This document shows positions 54,822 to 62,804 of a stretch of DNA of 64,000 nt, one piece after another. Position 1 is the first letter of the stretch, and the number at the start of each line of letters is the position of its first letter. The stretch lies in contig JAATFP010000021.1 in NCBI GenBank assembly GCA_015655125.1, positions 1 through 64,000 of the forward strand. Reading direction: 5' to 3'. The position numbers and the translations under genes were made by a program. A model generated the notes under the pieces. It saw only the letters and a program-made list of their open reading frames with translations. It did no database searches and was not told the origin of the DNA. The stretch is from Chitinophagales bacterium. Its GTDB lineage: Bacteria; Bacteroidota; Bacteroidia; Chitinophagales; Chitinophagaceae.

Positions 54822-55823
54822 ATGGCAGATATTAACACACATCAATTGGTTGCTAAAAAAGGTTTTCTCGATATAGAGGTAGATCCCACAATTGATCTTT
54901 TTGCGGAAATCGAAAAGTTGAAGAAAGAAAAAAATGCCATCGTCCTGGCGCATTATTACCAGGAACCTGATATACAGGATGTGGCGGATTATATCGGCGA
55001 TAGCCTTGGCCTTGCGCAAAAGGCCCAAAGTACTGATGCTGATATAATCGTTTTTGCCGGCGTCCATTTCATGGCTGAAACGGCTAAGATCCTCAACGCT
55101 GATAAAAAAGTATTGTTACCCGATCTTAATGCCGGTTGTTCGTTAAGCGACAGCGCACCGCCTGCATTGTTCAAAGCTTTCAGAGATAAATATCCTGATC
55201 ATATCGTGATTACTTACATCAATTGCAGCGCCGGGATGAAGGCACTCAGTGATATTATTTGTACCAGCAGCAATGCTCAGAAGATAGTAGAAAGTTTGCC
55301 GCCGGATCAGAAGATAATTTTCGCTCCCGATAAGAATCTTGGCGCCTGGATAAATAAGCAAACCGGGCGAAACATGTTGCTTTGGAACGGCGCCTGTATG
55401 GTGCACGAGATATTCAGTCTTGAAAAAATAACCAGATTGAAGGTTCGCCACCCGGAAGCAAAAGTATTGGCACATCCTGAGTGTGAGGAACCTGTGTTGG
55501 CCGTAGCAGACTATATAGGCAGTACTACGGGTATTTTGAAATATGCGCAGAATAGTCCCGCCAAAGAATTTATCGTGGTCACAGAGGCCGGAATACTGCA
55601 TCAGATGCAAAAGAGCAATCCTGAAAAGACTTTCATTCCTGCCCCACCCAACAATGCGTGTGCATGTAATGATTGCCCATATATGAAATTAAATACATTA
55701 GAAAAATTATATCTGTGTATGAAATATGAGTTGCCCGAGATCACCATGCCGGAAGATCTTCGTGTTGCTGCAAAAAAGCCGATTGAAAGAATGCTGGAAA
55801 TAAGTGCTAAATACGGGCTGTAA
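54822..55823 (+). CDS. nadA: Quinolinate synthase
   Basis: A 333-residue iron-sulfur enzyme that condenses iminoaspartate with dihydroxyacetone phosphate to quinolinate in NAD synthesis. The family blocks are present: [34 protein letters not shown], and the cysteines in [14 protein letters not shown] and [13 protein letters not shown] that bind the 4Fe-4S cluster. It is the first gene to the right of the candidate origin gap. nadD, a later NAD-pathway gene, lies 2.3 kb away on the other strand. Confidence 0.95.
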   Translation: MADINTHQLVAKKGFLDIEVDPTIDLFAEIEKLKKEKNAIVLAHYYQEPDIQDVADYIGDSLGLAQKAQSTDADIIVFAGVHFMAETAKILNADKKVLLPDLNAGCSLSDSAPPALFKAFRDKYPDHIVITYINCSAGMKALSDIICTSSNAQKIVESLPPDQKIIFAPDKNLGAWINKQTGRNMLLWNGACMVHEIFSLEKITRLKVRHPEAKVLAHPECEEPVLAVADYIGSTTGILKYAQNSPAKEFIVVTEAGILHQMQKSNPEKTFIPAPPNNACACNDCPYMKLNTLEKLYLCMKYELPEITMPEDLRVAAKKPIERMLEISAKYGL

Positions 55824-55946
55824 TTTTAATTTAAAGGTTCCGGGTGTAGAGTTCGGGAGCCAGATCTTGCAGCTTTTTAGTAAACTTCGAATTTTGTATT
55901 TTGAACAACTATCTTTATCTGTAAATAATTAAAAACTCAGAGTTGT

Positions 55947-56888
55947 ATGGCGATACCTTCGGTTGATCTTGCGGATTTTTTAAGTGATGATCAGGAAAAA
56001 AAGAAAGCTTTTGTACAGGAACTTGGTAAAGCCTATGAAGAAGTAGGTTTTGTTGGTGTGAAGAATCATGGTCTTTCAGACGAACTGATCGAAGATCTTT
56101 ACAAATATGTGCAACAATTTTTTTCCCTTCCGCTGGAGCAAAAGAAAGAATATGAAATTGCGGGAATGGCCGGCCAGCGTGGATATACAAGTTTTGGTAA
56201 GGAACATGCAAAAGGCAGCGATGCGCCCGATCTGAAAGAATTTTTTCAATATGGCCAGGTAGCACGCGATAACTTTTCCGAAGAAGCATATCCTGAAAAT
56301 GTAAAGGTCAAAGAAGTTCCGGCATTCAATTCAACATTTGATGATGCTTACCGGGCTTTTGAAAAGTCAGGAACTGCACTGCTGCAGGCAATTGCATTAT
56401 ATCTCGGATTAGAAGAGCATTATTTTGACGGATATGTCCGTAACGGCAATTCGATACTGCGCGCTATACATTACCCGCCGATAGTAAGTGAACCCAAAAG
56501 TGCGATCCGGGCAGAACAACACGAGGATATCAACCTTATTACATTGTTGATTGGCGCTTCGGCGGATGGATTAGAGATTCTTACGAAGCAGCAGGAATGG
56601 ATACCGGTAACTTCCGTTCCTGAACAGATCGTAGTAAATGTAGGGGATATGTTGCAAAGGCTTACCAATAATAAACTCAGAAGCACCACCCATCGTGTTG
56701 TGAATCCCAAAAGAGAAGTGTGGCACACGAGCCGTTTTTCAATTCCGTTTTTTCTTCATCCGAAAAGCAGCATGAGTTTGCGTTGTCTGGAGAGTTGTAT
56801 TAGCAATGAGCATCCTAAAGTTTATGAAGATGCAACTGCCGGCGAATATCTCGATGAACGCCTCAGAGAAATAGGATTAAAAAAATAA
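55947..56888 (+). CDS. Isopenicillin-N-synthase-like 2-oxoglutarate/Fe(II) dioxygenase
   Basis: A 313-residue double-stranded beta-helix oxygenase. The N-terminal DIOX_N region is followed by the catalytic Fe site HED (H192, D194) and H249 in STTHRVV, with the 2-oxoglutarate-binding RFS (R263, S265). The exact substrate cannot be inferred, and many bacterial members are uncharacterised oxidases rather than antibiotic enzymes. It is followed immediately by a hairpin terminator at 56896. Confidence 0.88.
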   Translation: MAIPSVDLADFLSDDQEKKKAFVQELGKAYEEVGFVGVKNHGLSDELIEDLYKYVQQFFSLPLEQKKEYEIAGMAGQRGYTSFGKEHAKGSDAPDLKEFFQYGQVARDNFSEEAYPENVKVKEVPAFNSTFDDAYRAFEKSGTALLQAIALYLGLEEHYFDGYVRNGNSILRAIHYPPIVSEPKSAIRAEQHEDINLITLLIGASADGLEILTKQQEWIPVTSVPEQIVVNVGDMLQRLTNNKLRSTTHRVVNPKREVWHTSRFSIPFFLHPKSSMSLRCLESCISNEHPKVYEDATAGEYLDERLREIGLKK

Positions 56889-56895
56889 TTTTATG

Positions 56896-56919
56896 AGCCA
56901 TTCATTCATTTGAATGGCT
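56896..56919 (+). terminator. Hairpin terminator after oxygenase gene
   Basis: AGCCATTCA and TGAATGGCT form a perfect 9-bp stem with a 6-nt loop, followed by TATCTTTTTC. It lies 7 bp beyond the oxygenase stop and covers the TTG at 56910 that could otherwise be taken as the chrA start. Confidence 0.7.
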
Positions 56920-56933
56920 TATCTTTTTCAAGC

Positions 56934-58184
56934 TTGAAATTATTCCGCCATATACATTTTTTAAAAGCTGTGTTTCTTTACAGTATTACTGCTTTTGGCG
57001 GACCGCAAGGGCATTTAGGTATGATGCTTAAAACCTTTGTGCAAAAAAGAAAAGATGTTACCGAAGAAGAGTTGATTGAATATAATTCGTTTTGCCAGTT
57101 GCTTCCAGGAGCGTCGAGTACGCAAACGATCACATTGATAGGATACAAAAGGGGCGGTGTTTTGCTCGCAACCTGTACGTTGATCATCTGGATATTGCCT
57201 GCGGCAGTTATGATGGGGGCCTTCTCTTTTTTACTCACTGCTTTTCCGGCAAAAAATCTCACGGCTGGCTTGTTGAAGTTTATTGAACCGATGGCCATCG
57301 GTTTTCTGGCTTTTGCTGCCGTAAAGGCTTTTAGGATTTCTGTAAAAAATCTTATCACGCAGATCATCATGTTGCTTACGATGATCATTACTTTTTATTT
57401 TTTTCGTACGCCCTGGATCTTTCCTATTTTAATTGTTGCGGGAAGTATTGCAACTAATTTCAGTAGTAAGCGCATCCCGCAAAGCGAGCCTGGAAAACAA
57501 CGGCCGATTCACTGGCGGAATATTTGGTTATTTGTGTTGATATTCATCATAGCCGGTGTATTAAGTGAAACGGCGAGGAAACAGGAGTGGCCGAACCGAA
57601 AGGCTTTTAATTTGTTTGAAAATTTTTATCGTTTTGGAAGTTTTGTTTTTGGCGGCGGCGATGTGTTACTTCCGATGATGTTAGATCAGTATGTGGAGAG
57701 GCCCGTTGCGCCAAAGGTTGCGGAAAATAATCCTAATGCTCTTCGTATAGAAAGATCAGATATCCTTACAGGCTTCGGAATGGTACGTGCCATGCCTGGA
57801 CCGGTTTTTTCTGTTGCGAGTTTTACCGGCGGTATGGCTTTAAAAAATGAAGGATATAAGATGCAGTTGCTCGGTTGTTTTATTGGTACAATTGCTATCT
57901 TTTTACCAAGCGCACTTTTGGTGCTTTTCTTTTTCCCTGTGTGGCAATATATGAAAAAATATGTGATGGTCTTCAGGTCACTGGAAGGTATCAATGCTGT
58001 TGTAGTTGGTGTGATGTGGGCAGCAACGCTGTACCTTCTTAAAGGAATTCATCCAATGAATTTCAGTGCAGTGAGTATCATGAATATTGGAGCGATAGTT
58101 GGCACTTTTTTAGTGCTTCGTTATACAAAAATACCTGCGCCATTTATAGTATTGGTTTGCCTGCTATTGGGTTGGATTTTCTAA
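56934..58184 (+). CDS. chrA: Chromate transporter (ChrA family)
   Basis: About 416 residues with two homologous halves of the CHR family, each with about six spans. The first half has [11 protein letters not shown] and [11 protein letters not shown]; the second has [14 protein letters not shown] and [16 protein letters not shown]. It would export chromate or a related oxyanion using the proton gradient. I place the start at TTG 56934, because the upstream TTG at 56910 falls inside a terminator hairpin. No ATG is available in frame. It overlaps the opposing nadD tail by 21 bp. Confidence 0.88.
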   Translation: MKLFRHIHFLKAVFLYSITAFGGPQGHLGMMLKTFVQKRKDVTEEELIEYNSFCQLLPGASSTQTITLIGYKRGGVLLATCTLIIWILPAAVMMGAFSFLLTAFPAKNLTAGLLKFIEPMAIGFLAFAAVKAFRISVKNLITQIIMLLTMIITFYFFRTPWIFPILIVAGSIATNFSSKRIPQSEPGKQRPIHWRNIWLFVLIFIIAGVLSETARKQEWPNRKAFNLFENFYRFGSFVFGGGDVLLPMMLDQYVERPVAPKVAENNPNALRIERSDILTGFGMVRAMPGPVFSVASFTGGMALKNEGYKMQLLGCFIGTIAIFLPSALLVLFFFPVWQYMKKYVMVFRSLEGINAVVVGVMWAATLYLLKGIHPMNFSAVSIMNIGAIVGTFLVLRYTKIPAPFIVLVCLLLGWIF

Positions 58185-58757
58185 AGAGGTGCCGTAATAA
58201 TTATTTTTTTCAATTTCTTCTTTTACTGTATCGGTGACGAGATATTTTATCGACTTTCCTTTCCGGATCAGTTCGCGGATGTATGTGCTTGAAATTTCCA
58301 GCAATGGGGAATTTAGTATTTCAATATCGCCGCCGAAAGCGTTGGTAATTTCAAAGCCTGGGCGCTTATAGATATATATTTTGTGTGATGCCAGCAGTGT
58401 TTCATAGTTTTTCCATTTTTCAATATTTTGAAAACCATCGCTTCCCATGATGATGGAAAAAATATGTTTTGGATATTTCTCATTTAAATAAGTAAGCGTG
58501 TCGATGGTATAAGAGGGTTTTGGAAGTTTGAATTCTACACTGCTTGCCTTGAGTTTATACTCCCCTTCGATGGCGGTGTGAACGAGATGGAGCCGATGAT
58601 GCTCGTTGAGGAGGCTGGCGGATTTTTTGAAAGGGTTTTGCGGGGATACTACAAACCAAACCTCATCAAGATCAGTACTGTTTATTACGTGAGATGCAAT
58701 GATGAGATGGCCGGTATGAATCGGGTTGAAAGAACCGAAATATAACCCTATATTCAT
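58164..58757 (-). CDS. nadD: Nicotinate-nucleotide adenylyltransferase
   Basis: A 197-residue nucleotidyltransferase. The HIGH-like motif is HTGHLIIA near the N-terminus ([14 protein letters not shown]), and the ISSTYIRE block near the C-terminus completes the ATP site. It adenylates nicotinate mononucleotide in NAD synthesis. Its 3' end overlaps the chrA end tail-to-tail by 21 bp. It precedes no linked gene; feoA lies 29 bp upstream on the same strand and could be cotranscribed. Confidence 0.94.
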   Translation of the reverse strand: MNIGLYFGSFNPIHTGHLIIASHVINSTDLDEVWFVVSPQNPFKKSASLLNEHHRLHLVHTAIEGEYKLKASSVEFKLPKPSYTIDTLTYLNEKYPKHIFSIIMGSDGFQNIEKWKNYETLLASHKIYIYKRPGFEITNAFGGDIEILNSPLLEISSTYIRELIRKGKSIKYLVTDTVKEEIEKNNYYGTSLENPTQ

Positions 58758-58786
58758 ATTTTAATAAATTATAATATATAAATATT

Positions 58787-59014
58787 TTATTTTTCTTCTA
58801 CCAGAATATGATGAGCTTCATCGAGCCTTAGGCTTAATTTATATCCTGCAACCGATATTGAAATAGGATCTTTAAATGGTGCAACGAGGTCTACTGTAAC
58901 AATTTCACCCGGAACACAACCCATTTCCATCAATTTTAAAAAGATTTCATCATTTTCAAAAGATCTGATAATCACTTCCTTTCCCACTTTAATTTCTGAC
59001 AATCTTTGATACAT
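58787..59014 (-). CDS. feoA: FeoA-family small SH3-like protein
   Basis: A 75-residue protein with the FeoA beta-barrel pattern: LSEIKVGKEVIIRSF, LKLMEMGCVPGEIVTV, and LRLDEAHHILVE. FeoA assists the ferrous-iron transporter FeoB, which is not in this window. Solitary feoA genes may also act as regulators' domains. It precedes nadD by 29 bp on the minus strand and diverges from ybeY. Confidence 0.9.
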   Translation of the reverse strand: MYQRLSEIKVGKEVIIRSFENDEIFLKLMEMGCVPGEIVTVDLVAPFKDPISISVAGYKLSLRLDEAHHILVEEK

Positions 59015-59087
59015 AATTCACGATTTTATCGGATGGTAAAATTACATTATAAAGAATGTTATTAATTTCGATTTGAGAAATATTACC

Positions 59088-59513
59088 ATGGAAATAGCAT
59101 TTCACTTTCAGAAGAAAGTATCGTTGAAAGAACGCTTAAAGTTGAAAAATTTTTTGAGTAAAATTTTTACAGAATTCCACATTGCTGCCGCGTCACTAAA
59201 TGTTATTTTTTGTGATGATGAATATTTGCTGAATATCAACCGGTCCTTTCTACAGCACGATTATTACACAGATATTATAACTTTTAATCTTGCACCCTCG
59301 GTTAAATCTCCGGTGGAAGGGGAACTTTACATTAGTGTAGATCGGGTTAAAGAGAACGCAAGGGATAACTGTATTTCTTGTTCCGTGGAACTTCATAGGG
59401 TTATTTTTCATGGTGTATTGCATCTTTGTGGATTAAAAGATAAGTCGGCAGGTAATATTAAGGAGATGCGAACGGCAGAGAATAAATATTTACAACGCTA
59501 TTTTGGAAATTAA
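59088..59513 (+). CDS. ybeY: Endoribonuclease YbeY (16S rRNA maturation)
   Basis: About 141 residues from ATG 59088; a TTG at 59073 would add five residues. The UPF0054 core is visible: DIITFNL, GELYISVDRV, and HGVLHLCGLKDK with the metal-binding histidines. The third histidine of the classical HxxLHxxGYDH is replaced by Lys/Asp, as in many Bacteroidota copies. It processes 16S rRNA 3' ends and takes part in ribosome quality control. It lies between feoA and the repeat/HNH segment. Confidence 0.92.
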   Translation: MEIAFHFQKKVSLKERLKLKNFLSKIFTEFHIAAASLNVIFCDDEYLLNINRSFLQHDYYTDIITFNLAPSVKSPVEGELYISVDRVKENARDNCISCSVELHRVIFHGVLHLCGLKDKSAGNIKEMRTAENKYLQRYFGN

Positions 59514-59566
59514 CCGCCTTTCATGCATTCCTTAAAGGAGGAAGTGTGTGAATTATTAAAGCTGAT

Positions 59567-59682
59567 AATGTTCCACGTATCCCGGTTTCATCAGGAAACA
59601 GTAGAAATTTCTATTCGTATTCTGTTATGAGAATAGAATATACATCACAATGTTCCACGTATCCCAGTTTCATCAGGAAACA
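59567..59682. repeat. Two 34-bp direct repeats flanking a hairpin
   Basis: A 34-bp unit beginning AATGTTCCACGT and ending AGGAAACA occurs at 59567-59600 and 59649-59682 with one mismatch, 82 bp apart. Each unit has outward-pointing TGTTCC and GGAAACA, so it is itself a loose inverted repeat. Between them TTCTATTC/GAATAGAA (59609-59616 and 59631-59638) forms a stem. The pair lies just upstream of the HNH-like gene. Confidence 0.7.
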
Positions 59683-59708
59683 TAAAGTGGCTTTTGTAAC
59701 TTTATCAC

Positions 59709-60326
59709 ATGAAAAGAAAAAAATGGACTCCCAAAACAGAGGTCACAGGCTCTCTCCTGAAATTCCGGGAGAAAAGAAAGTGGCAATTGGCCTTCAGGCG
59801 CTACGTTGTTGAACAAATGCCCAATCCTCAATATGCCCCTTACTTTGGTTTACCAATTAATGATTACAGAAGATGGATAGAAATTCAGTTTACGGAAGGT
59901 ATTTCATGGGAAAATTTTGGCAAAAGTTGGCAGTTTGATCACATCGTACCAGTTACTTATTTTGATTATTCAAGAGAACAAGATCTTCGGCTTTGCTGGA
60001 ATTTTATCAATATCAGGATTGACCTCATAGATTCCCGTGAGGAAAACAGTCATAAGATAGAGGTTCTGGCCGCTAAAGCCTATTTTGAAAATCTTCATAA
60101 AAAGACGGCATATGATCTGTGCCTTGATATGCTGAGTAAGATCAGGGATATTGAAATTTCTAACCTGGAAGGTGAGCCGATAATGGAAAATTTTATAGTA
60201 GATAATATGGACAGACTAAAGAAGCTCTCCACCTTATCAACAAATGAATTCAACCAGCTTAACTCCGGCTCCACCCTGGAAGACGTAATCCTGGAAAAAG
60301 AAATGCTAAAAAAATTCGGGTCTTAA
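59709..60326 (+). CDS. HNH-endonuclease-like protein
   Basis: A 205-residue protein. Residues 66-101 read SWENFGKSWQFDHIVPV and then RLCWNFIN, matching the W-x-DHI-P ... N pattern of HNH nucleases found in phages and mobile elements, with H78 and N101 as candidate catalytic residues. The expected NLQPL ending is replaced by NIRIDL, and the usual zinc cysteines are absent. The C-terminal third is helical. It sits behind the 34-bp repeats and between ybeY and mnmG. It may act on DNA, but could be an inactive or domesticated copy. Confidence 0.6.
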   Translation: MKRKKWTPKTEVTGSLLKFREKRKWQLAFRRYVVEQMPNPQYAPYFGLPINDYRRWIEIQFTEGISWENFGKSWQFDHIVPVTYFDYSREQDLRLCWNFINIRIDLIDSREENSHKIEVLAAKAYFENLHKKTAYDLCLDMLSKIRDIEISNLEGEPIMENFIVDNMDRLKKLSTLSTNEFNQLNSGSTLEDVILEKEMLKKFGS

Positions 60327-60355
60327 ATAGCCTTTATTAAGCTGTTATCAAATAG

Positions 60356-60363
60356 TACCTTTG
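60356..60363 (+). promoter_or_regulatory. -7 box (TACCTTTG) of mnmG
   Basis: Fits TAnnTTTG and ends 4 bp before the ATG at 60368, inside the 41-bp gap after the HNH-like gene. Confidence 0.5.
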
Positions 60364-60367
60364 TAAA

Positions 60368-62236
60368 ATGTTTCAGAAATACGATGTTATAGTGGTAGGT
60401 GCCGGACATGCGGGCTGTGAGGCTGCCGCCGCCGCAGCAAATATGGGTAGTAGAGTCTTGCTTATCACAATGAATATGCAAACCATTGCCCAAATGAGTT
60501 GTAATCCGGCGATGGGAGGAATAGCAAAGGGCCAGATTGTGAGGGAGATTGATGCAATGGGTGGTTATAGCGGAATAGTGACTGATAAGAGTATGATCCA
60601 GTTTCGCATGCTCAACCGAAGCAAAGGACCGGCCATGTGGAGTCCGCGGGCACAAAGCGATCGTATGTTATTCGCTGCTACCTGGAGAGAAATGCTGGAG
60701 AATACCCCCAATCTGGATTTTTACCAGGATATGGTAAATTCTCTTATTATTGAAAATGGGGAAGCGAAAGGTGTTATAACGGGGCTTGGTCATGAGATAA
60801 GATCGGACGCTGTTGTACTAACGAATGGAACTTTTCTTAATGGTGTGATCCATATCGGCGAAAAGAATTTTGGTGGCGGACGTGTTGCTGAAAAAGCTGC
60901 TACCGGCATTACGGAGCAATTAGTATCTCTTGGCTTCGAAAGTGCAAGATTAAAAACAGGAACCCCGCCCAGGGTTGATGGCCGCAGCCTTGATTACAGC
61001 AAAATGGAAGAACAAACCGGTGATGAAGAAATGACCGGGTTTAGTTATGAGCCGCTTGAAAAACTTAAATCTTCCCAACAAAAGAGCTGTTGGATTACTT
61101 ATACGAGCAACGAAGTACACGACATTTTGCGAACAGGTTTCGAGAATAGCCCCATGTATCAGGGACGAATAAAGGGCTCTGGTCCACGCTATTGTCCCAG
61201 TATCGAAGATAAGATCAATCGTTTTGCCGAGAGAGAAAGGCACCAGCTGTTCGTAGAGCCGGAAGGGTTTAATACAGTAGAGATATATGTTAATGGGTTT
61301 TCGACGTCTTTGCCGGAAGAAGTTCAATTGGCGGCTCTTAGACAAGTTCCGGGTTTTGAAAATTGTAAAATGTTTCGCCCCGGATATGCAATTGAATATG
61401 ATTTCTTTCCACCAACACAGTTAAGGGCGAGTCTCGAAACCAAACGAATAAAAAAATTGTTCTTTGCGGGCCAGATAAATGGAACTACGGGGTATGAAGA
61501 GGCTGCCTGCCAGGGATTAATGGCAGGAATTAATGCTAATTTAGCTGTTAAAAACGAACAATCGTTAGTTTTGAAACGGAGCGAAGCATATATAGGTGTT
61601 TTAATCGACGACCTTATAAACAAAGGGACAGACGAACCTTATAGGATGTTTACAAGTCGCGCAGAATTCCGTACCTTATTGCTACAAGATAATGCTGACA
61701 TGAGGCTTACAGAAATCAGCTATCGTCTCGGACTTGCCAGCCAACAAAGAATGGAGCGGGTTTTACTAAAAATAGAAAAGGTTGCAGAAGTGAAACAAAT
61801 TTTGTTAACAACAAGTGTTGAACCTGCCGAAACAGAATCCTTTCTGAACAACGCTCAATCCTCACCATTGGTTGCCCGCCAAAAGGCCGGCCAACTACTG
61901 CTCCGGCCGAATATTAATCTGAAGCAAATGATCAAAGCTATTCCCTCGCTGCATGAAAAACTAGCTGGTTTCAGTGATGAGATTTTAGAGCAGGCTGAGA
62001 TACAATTGAAATACGATACCTATATTGAGAAGGAAAAAGAGTTAGTAGGAAAAATGAGTCAATTGGAGAATCTCCCCATTCCTGAAAATTTCAACTATGA
62101 TAAATTAGTTTCGCTGAGTAACGAAGCCCGGCAAAAATTCATGAAGATACAACCACGTACGCTTGGCCAGGCCAGCAGAATCTCCGGCGTAAACCCCAGC
62201 GATGTTCAAATATTAATGGTTTTTATGGGAAGGTAA
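60368..62236 (+). CDS. mnmG: tRNA uridine 5-carboxymethylaminomethyl modification enzyme MnmG (GidA)
   Basis: A 622-residue FAD enzyme that with MnmE installs the cmnm5 group on U34 of certain tRNAs. The FAD-binding start is VVGAGHAGCEAA (residues 9-20), followed by the GidA signatures MGGIAKGQIVREIDAMGG and RAEFRTLLLQDNAD (near 440). The helical C-terminal tRNA-binding part is intact. mnmG often lies near replication origins in bacteria, consistent with but not proving the candidate origin 6 kb away. Length is normal. Confidence 0.96.
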   Translation: MFQKYDVIVVGAGHAGCEAAAAAANMGSRVLLITMNMQTIAQMSCNPAMGGIAKGQIVREIDAMGGYSGIVTDKSMIQFRMLNRSKGPAMWSPRAQSDRMLFAATWREMLENTPNLDFYQDMVNSLIIENGEAKGVITGLGHEIRSDAVVLTNGTFLNGVIHIGEKNFGGGRVAEKAATGITEQLVSLGFESARLKTGTPPRVDGRSLDYSKMEEQTGDEEMTGFSYEPLEKLKSSQQKSCWITYTSNEVHDILRTGFENSPMYQGRIKGSGPRYCPSIEDKINRFAERERHQLFVEPEGFNTVEIYVNGFSTSLPEEVQLAALRQVPGFENCKMFRPGYAIEYDFFPPTQLRASLETKRIKKLFFAGQINGTTGYEEAACQGLMAGINANLAVKNEQSLVLKRSEAYIGVLIDDLINKGTDEPYRMFTSRAEFRTLLLQDNADMRLTEISYRLGLASQQRMERVLLKIEKVAEVKQILLTTSVEPAETESFLNNAQSSPLVARQKAGQLLLRPNINLKQMIKAIPSLHEKLAGFSDEILEQAEIQLKYDTYIEKEKELVGKMSQLENLPIPENFNYDKLVSLSNEARQKFMKIQPRTLGQASRISGVNPSDVQILMVFMGR

Positions 62237-62261
62237 ATTTTTAATATAAAAAATATTTATA

Positions 62262-62777
62262 ATGAGTTTAAACGTAAAATCGACTGATACCAAAGAAGGA
62301 ATTTTCAAAAAGATTGATGAGTTTTTAGCTGCCAAAAATCTCAAAATTGCCAGAAAAGATGATCAACGGCCCTGGGGTGGATTTTTTGTAATTGAAGAAG
62401 GCGAAGCAGAAAACTTCATTGCAGCTTTTTTTCCTCATCTGAAAAAAGAAGATCTTACCATTTCCGGGAAACTGAGTCCTAAAATATTACTGGTAGCACC
62501 ACAGAAAAGATTAAGCTGGCAATATCACCACCGACGTGCTGAGATCTGGAAACTGATTGGCGGAGAAGCTGCAGTTGTTACAAGCGATGACGATACAGAA
62601 AAGGCAATAAAGAACCTGGACCTTGAAGAAATTGTGAACTTAAAACAAGGCGAACGCCATCGTCTTGTTGGCCTGGATAATTGGGGTGTAATTGCTGAGA
62701 TATGGCAGCACACTGACGCAGCCAATCCCAGTGATGAAGATGATATAATCAGGCTGCAGGATGATTTTGGAAGATAA
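62262..62777 (+). CDS. Mannose-6-phosphate-isomerase-type II-like cupin
   Basis: A 171-residue single-domain cupin. The beginning RPWGGFFVIEE and the later metal-ligand region LSWQYHHRRAEIWKLIGGEA, plus GERHRLVGLDNWGVIAEIWQH, match the C-terminal phosphomannose isomerase type II domain. Members of this short form in Bacteroidota are of unknown substrate, probably a sugar phosphate. It follows mnmG by 25 bp on the same strand and may share its transcript. Confidence 0.8.
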   Translation: MSLNVKSTDTKEGIFKKIDEFLAAKNLKIARKDDQRPWGGFFVIEEGEAENFIAAFFPHLKKEDLTISGKLSPKILLVAPQKRLSWQYHHRRAEIWKLIGGEAAVVTSDDDTEKAIKNLDLEEIVNLKQGERHRLVGLDNWGVIAEIWQHTDAANPSDEDDIIRLQDDFGR

Positions 62778-62804
62778 TGCTCTCTGAGAATTAAACTTAA
62801 CCAA

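Noticed and set aside
55947-56888. Beta-lactam biosynthesis gene
   Set aside because: The iron and 2-oxoglutarate residues fit the broad IPNS-like oxygenase family, but no other antibiotic-synthesis gene is present.
59567-59600. True parS site
   Set aside because: Only the first half (TGTTCCACGT) fits; the second half needed for a 16-bp palindrome is missing, so it is mentioned only as a possibility.
59567-59682. CRISPR array
   Set aside because: Only two repeats, no further units and no cas genes nearby.
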